Origin: Leptidea sinapis
Lineage: Eukaryota; Arthropoda; Insecta; Lepidoptera; Pieridae
Assembly: GCF_905404315.1 (NCBI RefSeq)
Contig: NC_066288.1
Span: 1,550,001-1,614,000, forward strand
DNA length: 64,000 nt
Direction of reading: 5' to 3'
The stretch's first letter is position 1; each line of letters opens with the position of its first letter. The notes under the pieces were generated by a model, which had not been told where the DNA came from, made no database searches, and saw only the letters and a program-made list of their open reading frames with translations. A program made the position numbers and the translations under genes. This document shows, piece by piece, positions 57,601-63,806 of this stretch.

Positions 57601-59532
57601 TTGTTAAAAAACGTTTGTGTGGTAAAGGTTACTATAACATAAATGACTTTCTTAATGATACCACAGATTGAGAATGGAGTGACCACCCTCAGGCTATTAA
57701 ATAATAAGTTTAATTGTACAATATTACTTTGTAAACATATTTATTCGATGAAAAAAAAAGCCCGCTGAGTTTGTTGCGCCCATTCTTCTCAGGTCTGAGG
57801 CATTCATTTTGGAATGGGTGGTAGTTTTTGACTTTCAATAAGTTTTGTCACATCCTATTTTGAATAAAAATATTTGAATTTGAAAATTTGAATTCGTTAG
57901 TTTTCTGGGTTTTGGATCTGGATGGGTGTTGGCCGGAGAGTAGACTTCACCAGTCGGGGCCGCTCCAGTTTTGGATTGATATTCAATGTGCCTCTTACTA
58001 TGCGGTGATCACTCCCAGTTTTCACTGAGTTTATCACAGAAACATCATTGAATATATGTCTTTTGTTCGACATGATGAAGTTAATCCCATTTTTGGTGGC
58101 ATCGTCGGGGCTGATCCAAGTCCATTTGCGTTGTTCCGGCTTCATGAAGAAGGAGTTTATCATATAGAGATCCTCCTTCTCCATGAAGTCAGCGAGCATG
58201 TGGCCTCGGGCGTTCCCTTTTCCATAACCAAATTTCCCCACTCTCAACTCATCGCCGCTACGTTTGCCCAGCTTTGCGTTAAAGTCTCCCATGACAACGT
58301 TGGAGTGGGTCTTAGGAGTGTGATTGGCTGTTGAGATGACCTCACACATGGCCTCCACCTCTTCGTCTGAGTGTGTCGAAGTCGGAGCGTAAACCTGAAT
58401 GACCTTCAGCGAATACCGATGAGTGATTCTGAGTATTAGGTACGCTACCCTCCTCAGTTGTTGTTGACGAGAGACTTGTGAACGAGGAACCCGACACCAC
58501 CATGGGACAGTTGGTCGCTCTCCCGAAAGAAGAGCAGGTGTCCGGAATTTAGGATTATCAAGTCCTCACCCTGTCTTCGGATCTCAGATAACCCCATGAC
58601 ATCCCATGGTAGTCTGCTCAAAACATCCTCCAGTTCCTCCAACTTCTCTTCGGTCCGCAGTGTCTTGAAATTATATGTTGCCAGGGCCAATGGTCTTCGT
58701 CGGTGGCAGCGTTTCCGATTCTTAGCACCCTCTGGGTGCTTCGCTTATGTGGCTGGTACCGTGGCCACCACGAGCGGGGCCGTCGGGGACTGTGAGCCGG
58801 GCCCTTTCAGTGTCTGTTTTCATCTTTGGGGTGTTTTTTTTTTATGGTCGTGTTTAAATAATATAAATTATTTCATGAAAAGTAATAAATAATAAACTCT
58901 ATAAATATAAATAATCGTATATTAGATGCATTAACCATTCGAGCTTGAATTCATTATTTGTGTAACGATGCTTCGTGAACATGGTGGTGGTGATTACTGT
59001 CACAATTAGCAATTGCATCCTACAAATACAATGATTTATTAACTATAACAGGTAGACCTGGCATCACAAGCAGCACCCGTTCACGAGTTGACGCATGGAC
59101 CAGCCGGTCCATCGTTCCCTTCGTACATATTTGAGGGAAAGAGATGACCCGGCACACGATGCCGCCGCAAGTAATTCCATTCTGTGAGCATGACGAACCA
59201 ATCGCTCTTATAATTATTTTTTATATTCCGCTTCCGGCTTAGAGTTATGTGAACTGTTACTGCTCAAATTATATCTAAATATTTTTTTAAAATATTGCTA
59301 TGCATATGCAAAAATTATGAAATTGATTTTTATCAAACAATATACAAACGAATTACCTTTTAATTGATAGTATGGTACCTACGTACTTGTTCAAAGGGTC
59401 GTTAGACAACAGCTGTAGTACGTTATGTTTCCAGGTTACAACGCCGGTACCGCGTAACATCTCGTCAGTTGAAGAGGCTTCAGAGCGTAGCGCTATCTCC
59501 CATCTATGTTCATTTCAATGACACACTAGAAG
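36061..59532 (+). CDS. ABCC10: ABCC10/MRP7-type ABC transporter, 17 exons visible, 3' end outside window
   Basis: Exons 36061-36672, 36759-36876, 36953-37114, 39375-39624, 39705-39969, 40881-41118, 42974-43122, 44031-44150, 44239-44617, 45754-45876, 46832-46945, 47245-47424, 47927-48072, 49456-49968, 50485-50617, 55394-55469 and 59435-59532 join in phase with GT-AG sites to 1225 codons. Domains in order: N-terminal membrane domain TMD0 (about 1-200), first transmembrane domain (about 300-640), NBD1 with Walker A GPVGSGKT (733-740), signature LSGGQ (824-828), Walker B YLLDD (845-849) and H-loop H881, an acidic linker (about 904-952), and the start of TMD2 with FFDITPTGRIVNRFSSD. The best match by eye is ABCC10 (MRP7), a plasma-membrane or endomembrane exporter of lipophilic anions and drugs. 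The catalytic glutamate of NBD1 is Asp (D849), as is usual in ABCC proteins. NBD1 carries an extra lysine-rich loop. NBD2 must lie beyond 64000. The introns are full of transposons. Confidence 0.93.
36759..36876 (+). CDS. ABCC10: ABCC10 coding exon 2
   Basis: Acceptor GGCTTTTAG, donor GTATAT. Encodes SEYTPLLP and the linker helix LSKLTFSWVNPLLDKG, the conserved FSWxxPLL segment before TMD1. Confidence 0.92.
36953..37114 (+). CDS. ABCC10: ABCC10 coding exon 3
   Basis: Starts GLDNKLNDIEELHDIP in phase and ends FIGSG(G) before GTAACT. The acceptor GGTTTAAG is weak, but the phase fits on both sides. Confidence 0.87.
37115..38478 (+). other. ABCC10 intron 3, first part
   Basis: No gene is recognised. 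A GC-richer part near 37920-38000 (GCATGCAGGAACTGATCGCG) looks repeat-derived but has no clear boundaries. Confidence 0.35.
38479..38521. repeat. Perfect 15-bp inverted repeat in intron 3
   Basis: CTAAGTTTACCCATG (38479-38493) is the exact complement of CATGGGTAAACTTAG (38507-38521), around a 13-base loop. It could form a hairpin in the ABCC10 pre-mRNA or be a transposon end. Confidence 0.8.
38690..39260 (+). pseudogene. Decayed LINE C-terminal fragment in intron 3
   Basis: In shifting frames the strand encodes RRTFDALNISAVLEPNGITR, then DGKRPDGMTLVTWARGRALV and WDVTCVDT, later ISLAIQRGNAASILGTLPR. This is a C-terminal domain found in many retroelement polyproteins of insects. The fragment ends near AATAAAGTTATAAG. 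Several stops break it. Confidence 0.6.
39375..39624 (+). CDS. ABCC10: ABCC10 coding exon 4 (start of TMD1)
   Basis: Encodes SLLRALHSCFALQFYGIGIL and the motif AGFAGPILLNKLVKFVED, aligning with the first helices of TMD1. Ends two bases into a codon, GG|GTAAGC. Confidence 0.93.
39705..39969 (+). CDS. ABCC10: ABCC10 coding exon 5
   Basis: Continues GYVYSSSLLAAALVSAF, then IGIKMRGAIVSTILRKTL and NFMSTDTDRIVNSCPSFHAL, the conserved intracellular coupling segment (STDxxR). Ends phase 0 at CAG|GTCTGT. Confidence 0.93.
40881..41118 (+). CDS. ABCC10: ABCC10 coding exon 6
   Basis: Encodes LLLYDQVGISFLAGVAFSII and VNLICDLIKGIRTVKAHVWE. The KHKDTRV..IKGIRTVK pattern is diagnostic for ABCC TMD1 and closest to ABCC10. 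Confidence 0.95.
41530..41660 (+). repeat. LINE 3' end (family A) in intron 6
   Basis: TGTGACTTCTCTGGTGTTGC, then AGCACGCTCTTTTGTTCTCT and a TAATAAAAAATAAG tail follow the family A 3' order, diverged. Confidence 0.5.
42280..42560. repeat. CCGG-rich repeat-like block in intron 6
   Basis: Many CCGG or CCGGC words (GGTTGCCGGGTATCCGGCG, GGTCGCCGGGTGCTCACCGG, TTAGCCGGCGGCACCC) in both orientations stand out from the AT-rich intron. Likely the subterminal part of a MITE, but terminal repeats could not be fixed. Confidence 0.35.
42974..43122 (+). CDS. ABCC10: ABCC10 coding exon 7
   Basis: Encodes LRYLRGRKYLDAVCVVLWAT and the helix TTPVIVAALTLGTHALRG. Phase 0 end before GTACGT. Noticeably GC-richer than the introns around it. 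Confidence 0.93.
43234..43453. mobile_element. TAA-flanked MITE (220 bp) in intron 7
   Basis: Imperfect inverted repeats of about 45 bases: left CGGCCGTTGTCAATAATCTA, right complement CGGCCGTTTTGAATAACCTC, both continuing to a TTTAACTTAC block. Flanked by TAA at 43231-43233 and 43454-43456, a Harbinger-type 3-bp TWA duplication. Non-coding. Confidence 0.68.
43738..43875 (-). repeat. LINE 3' end (family A) in intron 7
   Basis: The plus strand reads TTTTTTTTGGAAGAGGAGGA and GGGTAACCTGGTGTTAAGCG, then ATCACCGCCGCCCATATTCT, the complement of the family A tail. Confidence 0.7.
44031..44150 (+). CDS. ABCC10: ABCC10 coding exon 8 (end of TMD1)
   Basis: Encodes VFTTVALINMLISPLNAFPW and VSIKRIQKLLN, the last TMD1 helix and the coupling into NBD1. 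Both ends are phase 0. Confidence 0.95.
44239..44617 (+). CDS. ABCC10: ABCC10 coding exon 9 (NBD1 Walker A, basic insertion)
   Basis: Encodes the A-loop region (IFKNATFTWTK), a lysine-rich insertion (about residues 672-714), then LRDLSLEVGQDELVGVCGPV and the Walker A lysine K739. Ends A|GTATGT. Confidence 0.95.
44852..45108 (+). mobile_element. Small non-autonomous Helitron (257 bp) in intron 9
   Basis: Starts TCTATATATATAAAAATGAA after A (44851) and ends GTCGGGTCAGCTAG before T (45109). The interior GAATTGCTGTTCGTTAGTCT is a well-known lepidopteran repeat. A short ACAG/CTGT stem precedes the end. Confidence 0.75.
45137..45520 (-). repeat. LINE 3' region (family A) in intron 9
   Basis: The complement carries the family A C-terminal coding part (KLGYHPHHLDV as in the long copy) followed by the 3' tail (plus-strand GGTTAACCTGGTGTTAAGTG). 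Degenerate. Confidence 0.7.
45754..45876 (+). CDS. ABCC10: ABCC10 coding exon 10 (Q-loop)
   Basis: Encodes (S)FGYASQQPWLVRGTVRDNIL followed by FGKPYDETKFRAVVDACALT. The SQQPW segment contains the Q-loop glutamine. Confidence 0.95.
46378..46700 (-). repeat. LINE 3' region (family A) in intron 10
   Basis: The plus strand shows TTTTTATGGAAGGAGGACAA, ATTACCTGGTGTTAAGTGAT and, further on, ATGATATCCTAATTTGTTGG, the same blocks as 45137-45520. Confidence 0.68.
46832..46945 (+). CDS. ABCC10: ABCC10 coding exon 11 (ABC signature)
   Basis: Encodes DELKVLGYNAYVGEGGCTLS followed by GGQRARIALARAVY, the canonical LSGGQ signature of NBD1. Confidence 0.96.
47245..47424 (+). CDS. ABCC10: ABCC10 coding exon 12 (Walker B, D-loop, H-loop)
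   Basis: Encodes VYLLDDILSGLDSGVAQHIM and ARILVTHSPRHLARAH. The Walker B motif ends DD with no glutamate, and the usual proline after it is Ile. Confidence 0.95.
47495..47665. repeat. Rearranged LINE 3' pieces (family C), head to head
   Basis: The first half (AGCGGCACCGCGATTGCCTT, GGTCACCTGAGATAGCAGAC) is in minus orientation. The second half (TTTCTGTCGTGAAGCAGTAA) is in plus orientation relative to 26335-26630. Confidence 0.5.
47927..48072 (+). CDS. ABCC10: ABCC10 coding exon 13 (acidic linker)
   Basis: Encodes an acidic, low-complexity linker between NBD1 and TMD2 (LNEIDEFLQSETESIGEEPM then ETVEAHKSETEDD). The phase fits both neighbours. Such linkers are often phosphorylated in ABCC proteins (family knowledge). 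Confidence 0.88.
48313..48667. mobile_element. MITE-like element with long inverted repeats in intron 13
   Basis: Left AAGCGCCCACTACGATAAAG and right complement TAAGCGCGCACTACGAAATT continue to share TTCGTTG-like sequence for roughly 40 bases. A precise target duplication could not be read, so the class is open (possibly Harbinger-like). Confidence 0.5.
49030..49330 (-). repeat. LINE 3' end (family C) in intron 13
   Basis: The plus strand contains GCCCTACCCATTACAATGCA, AAACCCCAAAAATCTGAGCG and GCATCACGGCAGAAAGAGGC, the complement of 26335-26630. Confidence 0.65.
49456..49968 (+). CDS. ABCC10: ABCC10 coding exon 14 (start of TMD2)
   Basis: A 171-codon exon in phase 0. The first helix includes SFLTVSIVMSLILMQLSQNF. 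A long extracellular loop (ATNATDLAFDDVHETTSLLD and later) holds likely N-glycosylation sites (NAT, NVS, NRT). A further helix (YFALAALNILFTIMRAFLFA) ends the exon. Confidence 0.95.
49996..50130 (-). repeat. LINE 3' end (family A) in intron 14
   Basis: The plus strand TTTTTATGGATGAGGAGGAC, then AAACGAGCGTACGTGCC and CAACACCAATGGAATCACAG, is the complement of the family A tail. It begins 27 bases after the exon 14 donor. Confidence 0.68.
50485..50617 (+). CDS. ABCC10: ABCC10 coding exon 15
   Basis: Encodes AKVKFFDITPTGRIVNRFSS and DDSLPFILNILLAQIFSLIG, the most conserved segment of ABCC TMD2. Confidence 0.96.
50618..51839 (+). other. ABCC10 intron 15, part before the BEL/Pao remnant
   Basis: No gene is seen. 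The last 400 bases before 51840 probably include the element's left LTR, but its limits could not be read. Confidence 0.35.
51937..52133. repeat. 64-65 bp tandem repeat, three copies, in the BEL/Pao leader
   Basis: Units start at 51937, 52001 and 52066 with ACATTGTGGTCCTTCGGCCT and contain TTTGTTAACCAGTGAC followed by a T-run and AACCATT. A fourth, diverged start is near 52134. Confidence 0.9.
52399..53095 (+). pseudogene. BEL/Pao gag, N-terminal part, truncated
   Basis: An ACCATGG start is followed by about 230 open codons. The predicted protein is helical and charged, beginning MEALLTTQNQIMSAINTQC, typical of the N-terminal gag region of Pao-like elements. It stops at the inversion joint: the apparent last residues are complement of integrase sequence. 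Capsid-like C-terminal parts and zinc knuckles are absent. It would have formed the particle shell for reverse transcription. Confidence 0.72.
53096..55325 (-). pseudogene. BEL/Pao pol: reverse transcriptase, RNase H, start of integrase; inverted
   Basis: The minus-strand frame is open from about 55320 through the joint. It opens with a SIEDISD-like segment and GRYVVRLPL. The reverse transcriptase has its catalytic YMDD (RLYMDDLLHG). The RNase H region follows with LPRLELCAAVLL, YGWSDSTAVLGWL and DNPADCASRG, and the integrase zinc-binding start has ILPHNHLLTDMIIDHAHKM. The protein ends at the joint with the opposite-strand gag, so the integrase core and the 5' protease part are gone. The first residues lack an ATG because the true start is upstream in a lost segment. 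Confidence 0.85.
55394..55469 (+). CDS. ABCC10: ABCC10 coding exon 16
   Basis: Encodes (G)AVAVTLYGLPRLFVGLIPMA then IIYY, a TMD2 helix. Acceptor TTTTGTTTAG, donor AG|GTAAAA. Phase fits exons 15 and 17. Confidence 0.93.
57346..57896 (+). mobile_element. 5'-truncated LINE nested in the RTE element
   Basis: Encodes the RT C-terminus on the plus strand (57366-57671: NTRNRHKLMMPTTRLSRV and GRCICFYNKIPENVQNKSI) followed by a stop and a 3' tail ending TGAATAAAAATATTTGAATT. The RTE reading resumes on either side. A related minus-oriented tail is at 20850-20970. Confidence 0.8.
57897..58358 (-). pseudogene. RTE endonuclease C-terminal part
   Basis: A 153-codon open stretch includes the metal-binding GDFNAKLG and SDHR residues of APE-type endonucleases, which nick the target strand for LINE insertion. 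The protein is cut by the inserted LINE right after NPEN. Confidence 0.8.
59045..59205. repeat. LINE-related block (family B, GC-rich part) in intron 16
   Basis: TTCACGAGTTGACGCATGGA, CCAGCCGG and GATGCCGCCGCAAGTAATTC align with TTCACGAGAATGACGTATGG and GACGCCGCCACAAGC at about 24860-24960. Confidence 0.55.
59435..59532 (+). CDS. ABCC10: ABCC10 coding exon 17 (last in window)
   Basis: Encodes (R)LQRRYRVTSRQLKRLQSVAL then SPIYVHFNDTLEG, the conserved SxxLxRLxSxxxSPIYxHFxxTLxG segment of ABCC TMD2. Ends G|GTATGG. The next exon was not found up to 64000. Confidence 0.94.
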
Positions 59533-59584
59533 GTATGGATCATTTCGTAATTCTTGTTTACTGTATCGAGTTCTATCTGCTCAA

Positions 59585-60015
59585 ACTATAAATTCAAATT
59601 CAAAAACACTTTATTCATGTAGGTCACAAAAATGACACTTATGAATGTCAAAAAAAAATATATAAATATTGTTTCTTATTGAATTTACCGCTACTACGTA
59701 AAGTGTTGAGCTAATGAGAAGAAGTAGCAAGAAACTCATTGCCGCTCTTTTAAGTCAAGATTTACATTTTAGTTGTTTTACAAATCATTTCAATTACAAT
59801 ATATGCAAAGTGACGCAACAAAAATACTCAAAAGTCAAAAACTGAAAGGCTTACATGAGTAAGTCAAAAAAAGAAAAAAAAGTAAATTAATACTTATAAA
59901 CACAAGAGTTATTGAGTATAGTAGATGCATCAATCCACACATACAGTAAATAAATAGAGGCATTATGTGAGCATTTCATAAAATAAAATATATAATAACT
60001 TTAATTTTAAAGGAA
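59585..60015 (-). repeat. LINE 3' region (family B), longest copy
   Basis: Contains AAACACTTTATTCATGTAGG, GAGCTAATGAGAAGAAGTAG, CAAGAAACTCATTGCCGCTC and CACAAGAGTTATTGAGTATA, shared with 25685-25870 and 24465-25005. Confidence 0.65.
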
Positions 60016-60348
60016 ATAATAATAATAAAAAAAAACACATCAAGCAGACCTCCCGGTAACAAGATCATCCAGCCACCACAATAGCCGTCGTTTATTTCTC
60101 TTTTCCTTTAAGACATACTTGACGAGCAAAAGCGTTTAGACAAAGGTTTCTTTTACTACAACTAGTACTAATCTAAGATGGTATAGTTTCAAATTATTCA
60201 TAATACCTACAACAAATCTGTGTGTGATTACGACCACACGGCAGAAGCGTCATCAAACGAAATAAAACAATTTTATATAATATTTATAAAGTAATCATGT
60301 ACTAATAAAATGAAACAATAAGTTTGTGTTAAGTAACCCATGCTTTAA

Positions 60349-61027
60349 CACTCTCACTGCCAGCAATATATAGCATGGTTACAATTTAGCAAGCCATGGA
60401 GTCCGCCTGCGGGTCCCAACGATTCTGCTACGGTAGGCCGTTACTCAAAATAAAATAAAATATTACAGCGTATGTTTCCTCAAAGTGCCAGCACTGCACC
60501 GCAGCAGCAATTCAAAGCGATTTCTGCTCATTACTGAACTAGCTACGGGATTTTTGTATAAAATTTTTTGACTCCAGTAATCAGATATCTTTGGCAGTTT
60601 TTTATACCCATCCATATCAGGAGACCAAGGAATTTCTTCATTTCATTATTATCATAATCAACTAGTCTACTTGATCGTCTCAAAACTGTAACTAACATCG
60701 TTTTATTTGCGTAACAGTTAGTCATGGTTACCATCAGGTTAATTATTTCTTTATCCACACACAAACTATAGTAATCCAGCTCGGTCTTACACGTGTCGGG
60801 AATATTTTTTACACCAGATGTAAAAGCCAAAGGGAATTGTTTTTGACGAGAGCCAGTTGGTGTGTTCCAATGACCACTATCTACCGATTGATGTACGCGG
60901 CGGTTTTGTTGATGTAAACTCTGCGGCGACCCCCACGGCCTGCTGGTTGATGTTTCTCTAAAATAAGACCGGCCCCTTGCACTCACAAACTTGGGGCCCG
61001 CCAGCGGATCCCATGGCAGTGAGAGTG
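60349..61027 (-). mobile_element. Internally deleted piggyBac element (679 bp)
   Basis: The ends are CACTCTCACTGCCA on both sides in inverted orientation. They are flanked by TTAA at 60345-60348 and 61028-61031, the obligatory piggyBac target. The inside carries only the first part of a transposase on the minus strand. The element has lost the catalytic region but kept both ends, so it could be moved in trans. Confidence 0.85.
60470..60986 (-). pseudogene. piggyBac transposase N-terminal fragment
   Basis: An open minus-strand stretch of about 147 codons ends with the family's N-terminal block: CKTELDYYSLCVDKEIINLM and NEMKKFLGLLIWMGIK. A one-base shift then moves the continuation (KISDYWSQKILYKNP, SVMSRNRFELLLRC) into another frame. 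The DDE domain and cysteine-rich end are missing. It is non-functional as a transposase. Confidence 0.82.
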
Positions 61028-61031
61028 TTAA

Positions 61032-61725
61032 ATCCTCTATTAAAGATTCGGAAACAGCTTATTGCCAACATTAAAACACCCAATGTCCTAATAACCATTA
61101 CATCATCCAAAAGAGTGTTGTAATGTTGTACTGAATTTCATAACAACACTCCTTTGTTATTTTTTTATCCCTTCATGCGCAAAGAGTTTTAACAGACAGC
61201 CACATTATTTTTGCTCGATGCGTGGTATCTGTATGAAATTAAAAAAAGAACATTTACGTTTACGCGCGTTCTACACTACCAGAACTTCGCGCGCCATAAA
61301 AAAAAGGAGGCTATTCGCCATTTTTATCGATATTTTTATTGTTTTGTTTACAAAGTGATTCAAGTTTTGACAGCAAACCGCCAGATATTTTAATAATAGC
61401 ACTATACAAAATGTAAATTACTGCTAAAGTAAATAATTCTTTAATTAATAATTAAAACTTAGTTTATTTGTACATAATCAGTACCTAATGGATGATATTA
61501 GGTTACTACTAAGACTGGCTGTTTTAATGTTAGCAGTAAGCTAACTGTTTCAGAATCTTTTAGAGGATTCATATTGTGGGTGTAGATAAAGTCTTGTATG
61601 CAACTTTTGATAATTAGGTATTAAAACACTCATGTGATACTATTGTCACACTCGGCTTCACCTCGTGTGATAAACCCACATTCGTGTTTCAATAAATAAC
61701 TGTTGTGTAATAGAGGGTATACTCT
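61032..61725. other. Intergenic or ABCC10 intron 17, no gene seen
   Basis: No exon of the transporter and no element boundary was recognised in this AT-rich segment. Confidence 0.4.
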
Positions 61726-62275
61726 TCAGTCTACAGCCCTAGCAGCATCAGCTGGGGAACTTTTTGAGTTAGCTTTGATTGGTAAATTACAACAATAGTT
61801 ATTAAATTCGGTTACCATTATATATGGATCAGAAGTCTCAACATTTGAGGTTTTCAAGACTGAAACATCAATTACAGGAGGTGCATATGTGCTTTCATCT
61901 TTTATAATAGACCAAGATGTTCTAGCTACATTTTTACTTGATTTGAGAAGATTACCTGCACAATTACGTCGAGCCTTGCATATGCATTTCCTCAATAGTT
62001 AAGAGTAGGCTAAATATTTTTTCTTATTTTTTGAGCTTCTATGCCTGTAATATTCAAAACGGAGCTTTGGCTTGACTTTACTACTATTTCTAAGCCTTCT
62101 ATGATAATAATAATGCCTCAGAATTTATGGTTTTCTTTTTACAGGAAAACGCACAAGTTGTGCAGTATTATGGTCTGACAGGTGTAAATGTTCAACACTT
62201 CCTTTTACTTCTTTTACATTACTTATTATAAGATCTGTACATGAAGATCCTCTTGTCTCTGTATTTAATAATAAT
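61726..62275 (-). pseudogene. LINE endonuclease end and pre-RT fragment
   Basis: The minus strand encodes the end of an APE-type endonuclease (SSCTDLIISNVKEVKGSVEH, then LHLSDHNTAQLVRF with the catalytic SDHN), followed in other frames by RRNCAGNLLKSSKNVARTSW and SIIKDES, the linker before reverse transcriptase in Jockey/CR1-like elements. Frameshifts separate the parts and RT proper is absent. Confidence 0.75.
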
Positions 62276-62283
62276 AATAATAA

Positions 62284-62343
62284 TTGTGTATGTTTAAGTA
62301 AGTATATTGTATTAAATATATCGTTGTCTTGTACCCATTGTAC
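62284..62343 (+). repeat. SINE fragment (family S) cut by a mariner
   Basis: TGTGTATGTTTAAGTAAGTA to TCGTTGTCTTGTACCCATTG is the middle of the SINE. It stops abruptly where the mariner end begins. Confidence 0.75.
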
Positions 62344-62345
62344 TA

Positions 62346-62585
62346 CGAGGGCTGCACTAAAAGTATCGGGAATGGAATATTTCCACTGTTCCTGTCATAT
62401 TAAAATCTTTTTAATTGAAAACTCCTTGGTTTAAAAAATCGAATACCATTTATTTATTTAAAAAAGATTCTCGGTCTTGTCACAAGGTCTTTTCAAACTT
62501 GTTTAGTCGTTGAGAAAATGGAATTGACTCGAGAAAATTCTAGAGCGATGATTTATTATGACTTTCGATGTGGTCTAATAAAATT
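62346..62585 (+). mobile_element. 5' end of a mariner element inserted in a SINE
   Basis: After TA (62344-62345) the terminal sequence CGAGGGCTGCACTAAAAGTA begins. An ATG at 62518 starts a mariner-type transposase N-terminus (MELTRENSRAMIYYDFRCGL) that is lost about 65 bases later. Neither the right terminal repeat nor the second half of the SINE is found downstream, so a deletion removed both. Confidence 0.72.
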
Positions 62586-62847
62586 AGTTCTGCCGTCTCC
62601 TTGCATTCTAAAGGTAGGATACCTTTATCTGTAATAGGTTATGTTCATTAGCAATTAGTATATGCTTAAGGCGCTATGGATATTACAGTTAATATAATAA
62701 GGTGACAAACATAAATCAATTAAACCACAAGTAAAGTATATTATCTTTATATTGAACAAACAATTATTACAGCATTAGATATAATAAGGGCCAAATACTA
62801 AGATACGACATGAGTACCTTTAAAAAAGCGCGTACACCTTTCTAAAA

Positions 62848-62935
62848 AACCGGAAACGCTCCTGTGATTGCTCTGGTGTTGCAGAATGTGGGCGGGCACT
62901 TAATATCAGGTGAACCGTACGCGTATTACGTAAGT
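62848..62935 (+). repeat. LINE 3' end (family A)
   Basis: CTCCTGTGATTGCTCTGGTG, TTGCAGAATGTGGGCGGGCA and TCAGGTGAACCGTACGC match the family A 3' end. Confidence 0.68.
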
Positions 62936-63149
62936 CTTTAGTTATCTTACTTCATGATATAAATAAACCACTTAGTAGTACCAAAACTTTACCCGTAGTG
63001 TCTGCATGCGATATAGCATTCAAAAGTCGCAAGGAGCAATATGTAATGAAATTGTTTTTGAGCATCGAGCGAGTCTTGTTCGAAGACGGAAGCCGGTTTT
63101 ACTGGACGGGTAGTTTAGGTGACAGCTAAGTCTCATTAAATTGTCACAA

Positions 63150-63738
63150 TGTTACGGGTTTTGTTATGTAAATGAAACACCTTTGGTAAATGAGAACTTA
63201 TATTTCTTGAACTAAACAAATTGTAGCCTAATTGCACCTTATTCTATCTAAACTAAACTAAAGCTAAGGACTAAGACTACTTTGGACGCCAGGAGAATTT
63301 TATCCACGTTGGAGGGAGTTCTACTAAAACCCAAGCTCTCGGCTGCTCTACCTCTCAGGGTACTTATGTACTGATCAAAAGGGCATTTCCATAGGCTAGG
63401 ACAATACAAAATGGTAATATTATTTTCACATACAAATGCAAATGCCTAACTTTTATCCTAATTGGATATAAATTCTGTGCATCTTATCCCTTTCCTTATG
63501 TTTTAACAAATATTTTTGAGGGCACAAACTTCTGTATTACCAAATGAAAACTATAACCATAACCACATAGAATATAGATCACATTGTCGCTTACAAAGGT
63601 ATGTGTTATTTCATTGCACAACTGATCGCTAATGTCAATGACCGACCGTGACATTGATATGACCACGAACGTAATGACCCACATTGTGAAATTATCTAAT
63701 ATTTAATACACAAAGAGTCGTGATACTAATTCATAACA
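63150..63738 (-). mobile_element. Putative 3' LTR of a Gypsy-type element (589 bp)
   Basis: On the minus strand it starts TGTTATGAATTAGTATCACG and ends CCCGTAACA, giving TGTTA/TAACA ends. It is directly preceded by a purine-rich tract (GGTTGGGGGAA), the expected polypurine primer. The outer limit at 63150 rests only on the TGTTA symmetry; the adjacent CACAA (63145-63149) would be the target duplication. The 5' LTR is beyond the window. Confidence 0.58.
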
Positions 63739-63806
63739 TTCCCCCAACCTACAAAAGAAAAAAATATATATTTAATCTTAAATATATATATTATTTCTTC
63801 TATGCA

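Larger units (their letters stand above)
55738..58840 (-). mobile_element. Degraded RTE-type LINE in intron 16, interrupted by another LINE
   Basis: From right to left: an apurinic-type endonuclease start (WDVMGLSEIRRQGE near 58590), VVMGDFNAKLG (about 58290) and TGSDHRIVRGTL (about 57990), a spacer region (DEFNYRFVAAVQTAGSKFF), reverse transcriptase with MALKQLKNNKAPADDGITA (about 56780-56720) and FADD at 56191-56180, and a tail piece GRSNFGKEVIRRIQLD. The motifs and order match the RTE clade. Stops and shifts break the frame. Positions 57346-57896 are a foreign insertion. Confidence 0.82.

Noticed and set aside
58056..58334. Plus-strand 92-codon frame
   Set aside because: Antisense of the RTE endonuclease.
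62149..62192. Candidate next ABCC10 exon (AG-bounded 40-base frame)
   Set aside because: It has a good acceptor and donor, but its translation is unlike TMD2 and the sequence is the antisense of a LINE endonuclease SDHN region.
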